Assembly (NCBI GenBank): GCA_019119975.1
Contig: DWVZ01000036.1
Location: 1-33,048 of the forward strand
DNA length: 33,048 nt
From: Candidatus Blautia merdavium
GTDB lineage: Bacteria; Bacillota; Clostridia; Lachnospirales; Lachnospiraceae
Direction of reading: 5' to 3'
The notes beneath the pieces are model-generated. The model was not told the DNA's origin and did no database searches. It worked only from the letters and a program-made list of their open reading frames with translations. Position 1 is the first letter of the stretch. Every line of letters starts with the position of its first letter. The position numbers and the translations under genes are program-made. Below, in pieces: positions 1-8,948 of this stretch.

Positions 1-470
1 CTCAGCAGCTGGACCAGCCGCTTGTTATTGGTCGCCTGATAAATGGCTTCATGGAATTCCACATCCACTTCTGCCAGCTCGGTCAGATTGCCTTCCTCTG
101 TCAGCTTCTTAAAGCGCCCTTCGATTTCTTCCAGATGCTCGATCTCCTCTTTGGTGATCCTTTCACAGGCAAGGCTGATGGCAAGGACCTCCATGCCTTT
201 GCGCACTTCCAGCACATCGTTGAGATCCCGTTCTGTAATGGACGCCACCTTGGCTCCCTTTCTGGGCGCCATAACGACCAGCCCTTCCAGCTCCAGTTTC
301 CGGATCGCTTCCCGGATAGGCGTCCGGCTGACACCCAGACGCTCTGCCAGCGTAAGCTCCATCAGACGCTCTCCCGGCTTTAACTCTCCCTTTAAAATCG
401 CCCTGCGCAGGGTGTTAAATACTACGTCTCTCAGCGGAAGATATTCATCCATATGCATTTCCAGTTCCAA
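1..470 (-). CDS. GntR-family transcriptional regulator (FCD/FadR-like), C-terminus cut by window start
   Basis: Minus-strand reading gives ...MHMDEYLPLRDVVFNTLRRAILKGELKPGERLMELTLAERLGVSRTPIREAIRKLELEGLVVMAPRKGAKVASITERDLNDVLEVRKGMEVLAISLACERIT..., a classic GntR wHTH followed by FCD start. Likely TTG start near 470 preceded by GGAGGAAATAAG; ATG alternatives at 458 and 452. Confidence 0.85.
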   Translation of the reverse strand, partial: MELEMHMDEYLPLRDVVFNTLRRAILKGELKPGERLMELTLAERLGVSRTPIREAIRKLELEGLVVMAPRKGAKVASITERDLNDVLEVRKGMEVLAISLACERITKEEIEHLEEIEGRFKKLTEEGNLTELAEVDVEFHEAIYQATNNKRLVQLL

Positions 471-472
471 AC

Positions 473-1345
473 TTATTTCCTCCTTCCTCCGTTGTTAAAG
501 ACTGTTGTAAGAAAGACGGTCTTTGCCAGGCGGCTTTCCTTTAATGCCTCGCAGGCATACTCCGCCATTTTTCTGTCGTCGAATAAGCCAAAGACTGTAG
601 GACCGCTGCCGCTCATCATAGCGTTTAACGCCCCGTGGTCTTTCATATGCTCCTTAATCTCCTGGATCACCGGATACCGGGGAATGGTGACGGTCTCCAG
701 GACATTTCCCATGAGGTCTGCCAGCTTATTCAGGTTATGCCACTGAAGGGCTTCCAGCATAGGATCAATGGGGGGATGCTCCTTCAGCTCATTGGCGTGC
801 AGATTCTCATACACGAATTTCGTAGATACACTGATCCCCGGTTTCCCGATCAGGACATAGCAGTCCGGACAGGGAGGCAGTGGGCGAAGCTTCTCTCCGA
901 TGCCTTCTGCCAGGGCAGTGCCTCTTAACAGGCAGTAGGGCACGTCCGCTCCGATCCTGACACCCCGCTCCATCAGCTCTTTTACCGAAAGTCCCAGCTG
1001 GAACAGACGGTTGACTCCTATCATGGCTGCCGCGGCATCGGAGCTTCCTCCTGCCATGCCGGCAGCCACCGGGATAAACTTCTGCAGGTTCACCGTAAGC
1101 CCCTGCTCTACGTGGAATTCATCCATCAACAGCTTGGCTGCCTTGTAGACCAGATTATTTTCATTGGTAGGGACAAATGGCAGATTGGCGGTGATCCGGA
1201 TTCCCGGTTCCTGGCAGATCTCCATCTCCAGCTGGTCATACATATTAATGGTCTGCATGATCATGCGCAGTTCGTGATACCCGTCTTCTCTCTTTCTCAC
1301 CACATCCAGACCCAGATTAATCTTTGCCAGTGCTCGAAGTCTCAT
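473..1345 (-). CDS. ispE: 4-diphosphocytidyl-2-C-methyl-D-erythritol kinase
   Basis: MRLRALAKINLGLDVVRKREDGYHELRMIMQTI..., GHMP kinase motif PVAAGMAGGSSDAAAAMIG, C-terminal MMSGSGPTVFGLF. Start at internal ATG 1345 with GGAG RBS rather than the ORF-track start 1387. Confidence 0.95.
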   Translation of the reverse strand: MRLRALAKINLGLDVVRKREDGYHELRMIMQTINMYDQLEMEICQEPGIRITANLPFVPTNENNLVYKAAKLLMDEFHVEQGLTVNLQKFIPVAAGMAGGSSDAAAAMIGVNRLFQLGLSVKELMERGVRIGADVPYCLLRGTALAEGIGEKLRPLPPCPDCYVLIGKPGISVSTKFVYENLHANELKEHPPIDPMLEALQWHNLNKLADLMGNVLETVTIPRYPVIQEIKEHMKDHGALNAMMSGSGPTVFGLFDDRKMAEYACEALKESRLAKTVFLTTVFNNGGRRK

Positions 1346-1607
1346 GCGTTCTCCTTTCCTTTTTTGTACTCGGTATACAATATCCACAATCTTCTATTGC
1401 GGCGTTTTCCTTATAAAACCGGCATTTTTCCGGCTCTTTCCATTAATGTAACCGTATATTGTACATTGTATTCGTTTTAATACATCTATTCTATCCGAAA
1501 AGAATCCATTTTTCAACAGGAAAAGTAATTGAAACCAGAAAAATGACTGACAGCAAACGATTGACACAGGACGATCACCGAAAGGTTTCTGCTCCCCGGC
1601 ACGCAAA

Positions 1608-1668
1608 AAAGCCGGAAGCTGCCCCAAAAGCATTTTCTCTCTGCTTTTGGGGCTGTCTTCCGGCTTTC
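1608..1668. terminator. Long bidirectional hairpin terminator
   Basis: aagccggaagctgccccaaaagca...tgcttttggggctgtcttccggctttctttc: long near-perfect stem flanked by A-run on the left and T-rich on the right. Confidence 0.8.
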
Positions 1669-1733
1669 TTTCCCAGGCAGCCTGCTGTTCTGCTTTTTTA
1701 TAATTTTTTATTGCTCTGCCTTTTTTATATTTT

Positions 1734-3293
1734 CTACTGCTCTACTTTTTTCATAAGGATCAGAGTGTCATAGGGCTTGATCTCATCGGTCTCCAGACTG
1801 TTCAGCTGCATGATATTGTCTATGGTGGTATAGAATTTCTTGGCAATGTCCCACAGGCAGTCGCCGGGCTGGACCTGATAGCCTACGATTCCCGGCATTT
1901 CCTTTAACTTTTCTCTGTCCAGCTCCCGCTCCTCCACTGCCCGTATCACACCAGTCTCGGTCTGCCTCATGACCAGGGCGTTAAGGTTCATCACCGCCTT
2001 GACCTCAATCTCATCACTGTCGATCATGGTCGTGGACAGCTGTTCCAGATCCGTGCGCAGATGATACACACAGTTTTCGCTGATCCCCTGTGCCTCGATC
2101 ACATGACTGAAAGGAATCATGGTCTCCATGGAATAAAAGGGCATCTCATCATCTCCGATGATATACAGGATCCTTACCTGTACGATTCCTTCTGCCAGGA
2201 TCCCATTCTCCACGATCCTTGTCTCATCGACCTTGACATTGCCGTCGCTGTGGCAGATCTGCAGGATCTTTCCCTGGCTGTTCTCTGCCTTCACCCGGTC
2301 GCTGACTCTGCATTTGGAAAAATTTTTCACCAGAAGGCTGGAGAGTTTTCTGCTTTCTCTGACTGCCTCACAGTCTCTCAGAGGCGTATAGACATCCATC
2401 AAAAGAGACAGTTCTTCTTCCTCATAAATCTTCATTTCCAGCTCCAGTACTGCCTCCACTCCAATGATCCGGTCTTCGCCGTCATCGTCCTGCCGGACCT
2501 TCAGATCGCTCTGGGGTATGGAAACCTCCACATTGGGGAGCATCTCCGCCGTGCAGCCTGTGCACTCCATTTCCTCATAGAAGGGGATGGACTGCTCCAG
2601 CCACTGGAGAGAATTGGTCTCGTCGTTTCCCCGGTACAGGGCGAATAAGAACAGCTCCCCTTTCACTGCGATCCTGTTGTTTTCCGCCCGTATATCCAGT
2701 CCCCGGACCTCCACTGTGTCCCAGAGAAGCTCAAAGATATCCGGCTTGTTGGACGCCAGTGCCACGTCCTTTTTGATCCGCATGGTATCCTTTTTATGTA
2801 CTGCCACTCCCATAATGGAAATGTCCTGCTTTTTCTGGGAGATTTCTTCCTCCTCCACACCCACAGGCAGATCCAGCTCCTGCATATCCTCCACATAAGC
2901 GCTGAAAGTAACCAGCGCCTTGATGTTCAGCTTTCTGGAATGGATCATCTGCACGCTCAGATCCTCCATATCCCATTTCAGCTGTACCTTATCGCCGCTT
3001 TCCAGCCCCTCCAGGTTCAGTGTCTCTCCTATGCGCAGTGTTCCGGTAAGGCTCTGGATCCTGCGCTCCTCACTGTCGCTGACGTAGAGCAGGCACACCT
3101 CCAGGGCGCCTGTGATATAGGCTTTCCCCTCTGTAATCTGAATGTCCTCGATCCGCACATCTCCCTTTTTCTGGATCATGCGTCCCATATCCGGCTTGAC
3201 ATCCGGCACATTCAGGTCCTCATCAAATGTAACCTGGCTCACTGCCTGGCATTTCCTGCAAATTCCATAGGTTTTCTTTGTAATCAGCTCCAC
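1734..3293 (-). CDS. sipL: SPOCS (DUF3794) repeat plus C-terminal LysM protein, SipL-like spore coat/envelope morphogenesis protein
   Basis: Repeated SPOCS-like segments (DVKPDMGRMI..., NKPDIFELLWDTVEVRG...) and C-terminal LysM (YQVQPGDCLWDIAKKFYTTIDNIMQLNSLETDEIKPYDTLIL). Same architecture as the clostridial SpoIVA-interacting protein SipL. Confidence 0.8.
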   Translation of the reverse strand: MELITKKTYGICRKCQAVSQVTFDEDLNVPDVKPDMGRMIQKKGDVRIEDIQITEGKAYITGALEVCLLYVSDSEERRIQSLTGTLRIGETLNLEGLESGDKVQLKWDMEDLSVQMIHSRKLNIKALVTFSAYVEDMQELDLPVGVEEEEISQKKQDISIMGVAVHKKDTMRIKKDVALASNKPDIFELLWDTVEVRGLDIRAENNRIAVKGELFLFALYRGNDETNSLQWLEQSIPFYEEMECTGCTAEMLPNVEVSIPQSDLKVRQDDDGEDRIIGVEAVLELEMKIYEEEELSLLMDVYTPLRDCEAVRESRKLSSLLVKNFSKCRVSDRVKAENSQGKILQICHSDGNVKVDETRIVENGILAEGIVQVRILYIIGDDEMPFYSMETMIPFSHVIEAQGISENCVYHLRTDLEQLSTTMIDSDEIEVKAVMNLNALVMRQTETGVIRAVEERELDREKLKEMPGIVGYQVQPGDCLWDIAKKFYTTIDNIMQLNSLETDEIKPYDTLILMKKVEQ

Positions 3294-3308
3294 ATTCTAA
3301 CCTCTCTT

Positions 3309-3755
3309 CTACTCAAAGATCACCGGCTCCTCCCGGTATTTCATCTTCACCACCAGACAGGGATAGGACGGTTCCTCCTTCAGTTCCTCTCCTTCTCCGG
3401 GTCCGATCAGGACCGTCTGCAGGTGAATGGCGTTTTCCCACAAAGACAGATCCTCGATCTGAATGCTGTAGCCTCCGGTCTGCTGTTTCCCATAGCCCTT
3501 CATCAGGTACAGATATCCGCTGTCCTGATACGTCAGCTGGAATTCTGTCTCCTTATGCTCTTCGATCAGTTCCTTTACCTTATCCGGAAAGTCCTCTTCC
3601 TTCATCACAGTGTATTCCGGTTTCACTCCGTCTCCTGCCTTTACCTTCTCTATGCTGCATCCGCACAGAAAGCAGGAGAGCAGAGCCACGGTCAGGATCC
3701 CTGCTGCCCATCTCCTCAAATTCCCTTCTGCCTCCACTTTGCCAACCTTATCCAT
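3309..3755 (-). CDS. Lipoprotein with PrcB-like C-terminal domain
   Basis: N-terminal hydrophobic segment with lipobox-like LSCFLCGC; C-terminal GGYSIQIEDLSLWENAIHLQTVLIGPGEGEE...YPCLVVKMKY resembles PrcB_C. Confidence 0.6.
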   Translation of the reverse strand: MDKVGKVEAEGNLRRWAAGILTVALLSCFLCGCSIEKVKAGDGVKPEYTVMKEEDFPDKVKELIEEHKETEFQLTYQDSGYLYLMKGYGKQQTGGYSIQIEDLSLWENAIHLQTVLIGPGEGEELKEEPSYPCLVVKMKYREEPVIFE

Positions 3756-3886
3756 AATTTATGCAGAGATTTTTTAAAATATGCCAGGATTTCTCTTGCT
3801 TCCCCGCTGTCTTTTCATTATAATGAGATTAGTTCTGTTCCCTGCAGGCAAAGGCGGCTGTGAGGAACTTAATATTTTGGGTTTTA

Positions 3887-3902
3887 TATACCAAACGGTA
3901 TA
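3887..3902. promoter_or_regulatory. Inverted repeat TATACC-AAAC-GGTATA in the divergent intergenic region upstream of plsC
   Basis: Perfect 6-nt arms with 4-nt spacer, located between the lipoprotein and acyltransferase starts. Confidence 0.35.
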
Positions 3903-3979
3903 CAGACCATTCGTGACCGCCCGGGCTGTGTCCACTTGGCTCACTGCCCGCAGAAATAAACCGATAAAGGATGTGGATT

Positions 3980-4738
3980 ATGTTTCGTTTTATAATTGTA
4001 TGTATCTGTGTGATCGGATATCTGATCCTGTCTATCCCGCTTCTGATCGCAGAAGGGATCCTGGGTCTCTTTAACAAGCGCGCCAAGGACATCAGTTCCC
4101 TGCGGATCATCCAGGCTGTTTTCCGGGGCATCCTGAAAGTGACCGGCGCAGAAATCCAGATCAAGGGGCATGAGAATGTTCCCACAGACCAGGCTGTGCT
4201 GTACATCGGAAATCACAGAAGCTTCTTTGATATCCTTCTGACTTATGTGCTGTGCCCGGATCTCACCGGCTATGTGGCGAAGAAAGAAATGGAGCCCATT
4301 CCCCTTCTTTCCATTTGGATGAAATATCTCCACTGCCTGTTCCTGGACAGAAAGGATCTCAAGAAGGGGATGAAGACCATCCTCACTGCCATTGATGAAA
4401 TAAAACGGGGAGTTTCCATCTGTATCTTCCCAGAGGGCACCCGCAACAAAGGGGACAGTGAGCTGAACCTTCTGCCTTTTCATGAGGGAAGCTTCAAGAT
4501 CGCTACCAAAGCAGGATGTCCGGTAGTTCCCATTGCCATCACCAATTCTGCGGAAATCTTCGAGGCGCACTTTCCCAGGATCAAACCCTGCAAGGTGATC
4601 GTGGAATACGGAACCCCCATCTATCCTGATCAGCTTTCCAAGGAAGAGAAACGGAAGCTGGGATCCTACACCCAGGAGATCCTGCTGGATATGCTGAAGA
4701 AAAACCGAGCTGCTCTCGACTGCCAGCAGCCTGTGTGA
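3980..4738 (+). CDS. 1-acyl-sn-glycerol-3-phosphate acyltransferase (PlsC family)
   Basis: MFRFIIVCICVIGYLI...; NHRSFFDIL (NHxxxxD) and FPEGTRNKGD motifs. Confidence 0.9.
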   Translation: MFRFIIVCICVIGYLILSIPLLIAEGILGLFNKRAKDISSLRIIQAVFRGILKVTGAEIQIKGHENVPTDQAVLYIGNHRSFFDILLTYVLCPDLTGYVAKKEMEPIPLLSIWMKYLHCLFLDRKDLKKGMKTILTAIDEIKRGVSICIFPEGTRNKGDSELNLLPFHEGSFKIATKAGCPVVPIAITNSAEIFEAHFPRIKPCKVIVEYGTPIYPDQLSKEEKRKLGSYTQEILLDMLKKNRAALDCQQPV

Positions 4739-4819
4739 CAGGATCAGCTGCCTGGACCGCACTAGGGATAAGGCTTAAAGCACTAAAGATAAGACTTAAA
4801 AGCACTAAGGATAAAAAAC

Positions 4820-4886
4820 CGGGAAAGCCCGGAAAGAAGCAGGACAAAATCTAATTTTGTCTCCTTCTTTCCGGGCTTTCTTTTTC
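4820..4886. terminator. Bidirectional hairpin terminator between convergent plsC and AGCS genes
   Basis: gaaagcccggaaagaag...cttctttccgggctttctttttc; A-run to the left, T-run to the right. Confidence 0.85.
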
Positions 4887-4912
4887 TTCATAAATGTTTT
4901 CACAGTGCGCGG

Positions 4913-6316
4913 CTATTTCCAGCACTCCGTATTTTCGATTCCTGCTTCCTTGGCTTTAAATACCGGGTTCTTTCCTTCTTTTCTCTGTTTTTCATAGTCT
5001 TTTAAAACCCTGACAGCAATGTTTCCCAGCAGCAGGATAGCAATGATATTCACAGACGCCATAAATCCCATAGTAATATCTGCAATGTTCCACATCATGG
5101 AGAAATCCGCCTGCGCTCCCAGAAAGACTGCCAGCAGGCAGGTGATCCTAAAGACAAACAGCAGCTTCTTATTGTTTTTAATAAACAGGATATTGGACTC
5201 TGCATAGTAATAATTCCCCACCAGGCTGCTGAAAGCAAAGGCAAAGATGGAGAGGGTGATAAAGTGGATGCCCCAGCTTCCCACATTGGCAGAGATCGCC
5301 TGCTGTACAAAGGGGATCCCGTCCAGTTTGCCGGATACGCCTTCCACCCCTGACAAAAGCAGCATCATAGCCGTGGCAGAACAGATCAGCAGCGTGTCGA
5401 TAAACACAGAGATCACCTGCACCAGCCCCTGCTTTGCCGGATGGCTGACCGACGCGCTGGCAGCCGCGTTGGGCGCGCTTCCCATACCCGCCTCATTGGA
5501 AAACAGCCCTCTCTTGATCCCGATCACCACTGCGCTTCCTGCCATTCCCCCGGCAAATGCCTGCAGGTCAAATGCCTGAGAGAAAATCATGGAAAACACA
5601 TGGGGAAGTTCTGTGATCCTGGTGACCACAGTGAACAGTCCCATGAGAAGGTAGCCTCCTGCCATAATAGGTACGATCACAGAGGTAATAAATCCAATCC
5701 TGTGAACTCCGCCGAAGATCACCAGTCCGGTAGCCGCAGCCAGCACCGCTCCCACCAGGACCGGATAAACCGTGTGGCTGTACCCGGGAATGTAATATTC
5801 CAGGGAAGACGACATGTTAAAAGACTGCAGTCCATTAAATCCATAGGCAAAACAGATGATCAGCAGGACGGAAAACAGAACGCCCAGCCACCGTCTTCCC
5901 AGAGCCCGTTCCATATAATAGGAAGGACCTCCCCGGAAATCTTTGCCGTCTTTTGTCTTATAAACCTGTGCCAGGGTACTCTCCACAAAGGCGGAAGCGC
6001 CGCCGATGACTGCCATGAGCCACATCCAGAACACGGCTCCCGCGCCGCCTGCGGCAATGGCTGTGGCGATCCCCGCAATGTTCCCTGTACCCACTCTGGA
6101 CGCCGTGGAGATCATCAGCGCCTGGAAGGATGATACCTGTTTCTTTCCCTCCTCTTCCTCAGCCTTTTCTCCCAGCACGCGAAAAGCTTCTCTTAAAAAA
6201 CGCACCTGCACCAGCCTGGTCCTCAGGCTGAACCAGATCCCTGTCCCTACCAGCAGAAACAGTAAGGGATAGGTATACAGAAAATTGTTGATTTCTGTCA
6301 GAATGTGATTGATCAT
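4913..6316 (-). CDS. AGCS family sodium:alanine (amino acid) symporter
   Basis: Multi-TM; GGPSYYMERALGRRWLGVLFS, GVHRIGFITSVIVPIMAGGYLL, GIKRGLFSNEAGMGSAPNAAASA signature. Confidence 0.93.
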   Translation of the reverse strand: MINHILTEINNFLYTYPLLFLLVGTGIWFSLRTRLVQVRFLREAFRVLGEKAEEEEGKKQVSSFQALMISTASRVGTGNIAGIATAIAAGGAGAVFWMWLMAVIGGASAFVESTLAQVYKTKDGKDFRGGPSYYMERALGRRWLGVLFSVLLIICFAYGFNGLQSFNMSSSLEYYIPGYSHTVYPVLVGAVLAAATGLVIFGGVHRIGFITSVIVPIMAGGYLLMGLFTVVTRITELPHVFSMIFSQAFDLQAFAGGMAGSAVVIGIKRGLFSNEAGMGSAPNAAASASVSHPAKQGLVQVISVFIDTLLICSATAMMLLLSGVEGVSGKLDGIPFVQQAISANVGSWGIHFITLSIFAFAFSSLVGNYYYAESNILFIKNNKKLLFVFRITCLLAVFLGAQADFSMMWNIADITMGFMASVNIIAILLLGNIAVRVLKDYEKQRKEGKNPVFKAKEAGIENTECWK

Positions 6317-6504
6317 GTAATATGTCCTCCTCAGTTATAGTATTGTCTATAGCCGTTTTACCGGGCATAACCCGGGTAGTATACCATAAAATAATAGCTT
6401 AAGCAAATTTTTGAAAAATATTTGCGTTTAGAAAATAAAAAGAAGAACCTCCAAAGCTGCCGCTCTGAAGATTCTTCCAATAACACTCTTAGCTTCCCCT
6501 GACT

Positions 6505-7875
6505 TTACATGCTGCCCAGAGCTTCCACAACCTTTTCAAACTGCATAAAATGAGAGGCTTTTACCAGTACCGTATCTCCCGGTTCCAGGAGACCGGGCAG
6601 CTGCTCCAGAAGCGCATCCCTGGTCTCAAAATGGAGCACCTCCTTCGCCGGAGCTGCCAGGCTGGCAGCCTCTGCCATATAGGCAGAAAGTTTCCCCACA
6701 CAGAGGATCAGGTCGATATCTCTGGAAGCGGCATAAACGCCTACTTCTCTGTGAAGATCCACCTCATTCTCCCCAAGCTCTCCCATATCGCCCAGAATAG
6801 CAGCTTTCCTGGTATCCGCGTCTGAAAGGACCTCCAGGGAGGCTTTCATAGACACAGGGTTCGCATTATAACAGTCATCAATCACTGTATAGCTGCCTGT
6901 CTTCAGGATATGAAAACGCCCGCTGACCGGCTGAAGGCTTTCAATCCCTCTCTTGATCTCCTCCAGGCTCAGTCCATAGGTCAGTCCCACCGCTGTTCCG
7001 GCAAGGGCATTGTAGACCATGTGCTGTCCCGGTATGGGGATCAGTACCCGGAAGCTTTCCTCTTTCACATGGATGGTACAGGAGATCCCCGCAAGCCCTT
7101 CCGGCTTGATCTCATCTGCCCAGATGCCCTCCTGATTGCTGATGCCGAAAAACACCGGGGCAATGCCCTTCACGTCACGGACTGTCACCAGCTTATCATC
7201 ATCCCCGTTTAAGATCACATGCCCGTCCTCTTCCAGGAAATCAAAGATCTCTGTCTTCGCCTTTAAGATCCCGTCCCTGGACTTGAGGAATTCCAGATGG
7301 CACAGTCCGATATTGGTGATCACACAAGTATCCGGTCTGGCGATCTTGGCAAGCCGGTGCATTTCACCGAAATCGCTTATGCCCATTTCCAGCACTGCGA
7401 TCTCATGGGATTCCCGCAGGTTAAAGACCGTCAGAGGCAGTCCCAGCTCATTATTAAAGTTCCCCTGGGTTTTCAGCACCTGGTACTTCTGGGAAAGCAC
7501 CGCGGCGATCATTTCTTTGGTGCTGGTCTTGCCCACGCTGCCTGTGATGCCTACCACAGGGATCTGCAGCTGTTTCAGATAGAATTCTGCCAGATCCTTC
7601 ACTGCCTGCAGGGTAGACTCTACCTGGATGTAAGGGTATTCCTTTTCTCCCAGGTCCTTTTCCGAAAGCGCTGCCAGAGCGCCGCTTTCTATGACACTGT
7701 CTATAAAATCATGGGCATCCACGCGCGCCCCCTTAATTGCCACGAACAGACCGTCCGGTACTGCTTTTCTGCTGTCAGTAAAGACAGCGGAAACTTCTTT
7801 TGCCTTTTGCTCCTGCGGTCCGTGATAGGTGCCGCCGCAGGCGTCGGCGATATGTTCCAATGTGAGATTTTTCAT
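6505..7875 (-). CDS. murF: UDP-N-acetylmuramoyl-tripeptide--D-alanyl-D-alanine ligase
   Basis: Mur ligase P-loop GITGSVGKTSTKEMIAAVL; TQGNFNNELGLPLTVF; VIDDCYNANPVSMKASLEVL; ILGDMGELGE. Confidence 0.95.
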   Translation of the reverse strand: MKNLTLEHIADACGGTYHGPQEQKAKEVSAVFTDSRKAVPDGLFVAIKGARVDAHDFIDSVIESGALAALSEKDLGEKEYPYIQVESTLQAVKDLAEFYLKQLQIPVVGITGSVGKTSTKEMIAAVLSQKYQVLKTQGNFNNELGLPLTVFNLRESHEIAVLEMGISDFGEMHRLAKIARPDTCVITNIGLCHLEFLKSRDGILKAKTEIFDFLEEDGHVILNGDDDKLVTVRDVKGIAPVFFGISNQEGIWADEIKPEGLAGISCTIHVKEESFRVLIPIPGQHMVYNALAGTAVGLTYGLSLEEIKRGIESLQPVSGRFHILKTGSYTVIDDCYNANPVSMKASLEVLSDADTRKAAILGDMGELGENEVDLHREVGVYAASRDIDLILCVGKLSAYMAEAASLAAPAKEVLHFETRDALLEQLPGLLEPGDTVLVKASHFMQFEKVVEALGSM

Positions 7876-7892
7876 TGCCCTTTCGCCCCCTC

Positions 7893-8924
7893 TTACTGAT
7901 ATTTATCCAGAGAAACTTCGATGAGCTTTTCACAAAGCTGCGGATAGCTGATGCCGATCACCTTGGCTTCCTGCGGGATCAGGCTGGTAGGGGTCATGCC
8001 CGGAAGAGTATTGGCTTCCAGACAGTACATATTTCCCTCACTGTCCATGAGAAAGTCCAATCTGGCGTATGCCTGAAGATTTAATGCTTCATAGCCCATC
8101 TCTGCATAGCGCTGCATCTCTTTGGTAAGGTTGGACGGAATATCCGCCGGACAGGTCTCCACACAGGAACCTGCCTGGTATTTGTTCTTATAATCATAAA
8201 AGCCCTCGATGGGAGCGATCTCAATGACCGGATATGCCTTCCCATCCACAACGGCAACAGAAAACTCTCTTCCTGTAATGAACTGCTCCACTACCACTTC
8301 CGGCTCATAGGAAAAGGCGTCCACCAGAGCCGCGCCGTATTCTGCCTGGTCATGAGCAATGCTCACGCCTACGCTGGAGCCTCCGCAGCAGGGCTTTACC
8401 ACTACCGGAAATTCCATGCCGTAATCTGCCAGGACACTGGTGCATTTTCCTCTCTGCAGGGTCACGCCCTTTGGTGTGGGGATGCCCTTTGCCTCGAAGA
8501 TCACCTTGGTAATGCTCTTATCCATTGCCATAGCGCTGCTTAAAGGACCGGAGCCTGTGTATTTGACCCCCATCAGGTCCAGGACAGACTGCACTTTGCC
8601 GTCCTCCCCGTTGGCTCCGTGCAGAGCCAGAAATACGATGTCTGCCGCCTGGCAGATTTCCAGCACGTGAGGACCGAAGAACTCTCTCCTGGTCTTCATG
8701 GTCTCATCAAGAAGCCCGCTCTTTTCCTGCATCCAGGCTGCCGCTGCCTCTACGTCATAGGTTTCCGGAAAGCAGATCTGCTCCGGACTTTCCAGTCCGA
8801 AATAGACATCCACCAGGACTGCCCTGTGATTTCTGTCTCTCAATGCGCTGCAGACACCCTTTCCCGATGAAATGGAAACTTCTCTCTCTGTACTGTTTCC
8901 TCCTGCTAAAACTACGATCTTCAT
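7893..8924 (-). CDS. ddl: D-alanine--D-alanine ligase
   Basis: MKIVVLAGGNSTEREVSISSG; LHGANGEDGKVQSVLDLMGVKYTGSGPLSSAMAMDK; VVKPCCGGSSVGVS; LEANTLPGMTPTSLIP ATP-grasp motifs. Confidence 0.95.
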   Translation of the reverse strand: MKIVVLAGGNSTEREVSISSGKGVCSALRDRNHRAVLVDVYFGLESPEQICFPETYDVEAAAAWMQEKSGLLDETMKTRREFFGPHVLEICQAADIVFLALHGANGEDGKVQSVLDLMGVKYTGSGPLSSAMAMDKSITKVIFEAKGIPTPKGVTLQRGKCTSVLADYGMEFPVVVKPCCGGSSVGVSIAHDQAEYGAALVDAFSYEPEVVVEQFITGREFSVAVVDGKAYPVIEIAPIEGFYDYKNKYQAGSCVETCPADIPSNLTKEMQRYAEMGYEALNLQAYARLDFLMDSEGNMYCLEANTLPGMTPTSLIPQEAKVIGISYPQLCEKLIEVSLDKYQ

Positions 8925-8948
8925 TGTGTTGACTCCTTTGTAATTCTT

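Noticed and set aside
2796-3863. 355-aa plus-strand ORF
   Set aside because: Antisense to sipL-like and lipoprotein genes; no coherent domain.
3941-4762. 273-aa minus-strand ORF
   Set aside because: Antisense to the PlsC-type acyltransferase, which has clear motifs.
6354-6380. taccgggcataacccgggta near-palindrome upstream of the AGCS symporter
   Set aside because: Arms need a bulge to pair; too weak to call an operator without comparative data.
7893-8924. Vancomycin-resistance type D-Ala-D-Lac ligase near a VanR/VanS-like two-component system
   Set aside because: The ligase has ordinary Ddl features, and the two-component genes lie about 10 kb away with no vanH/vanX-like genes.
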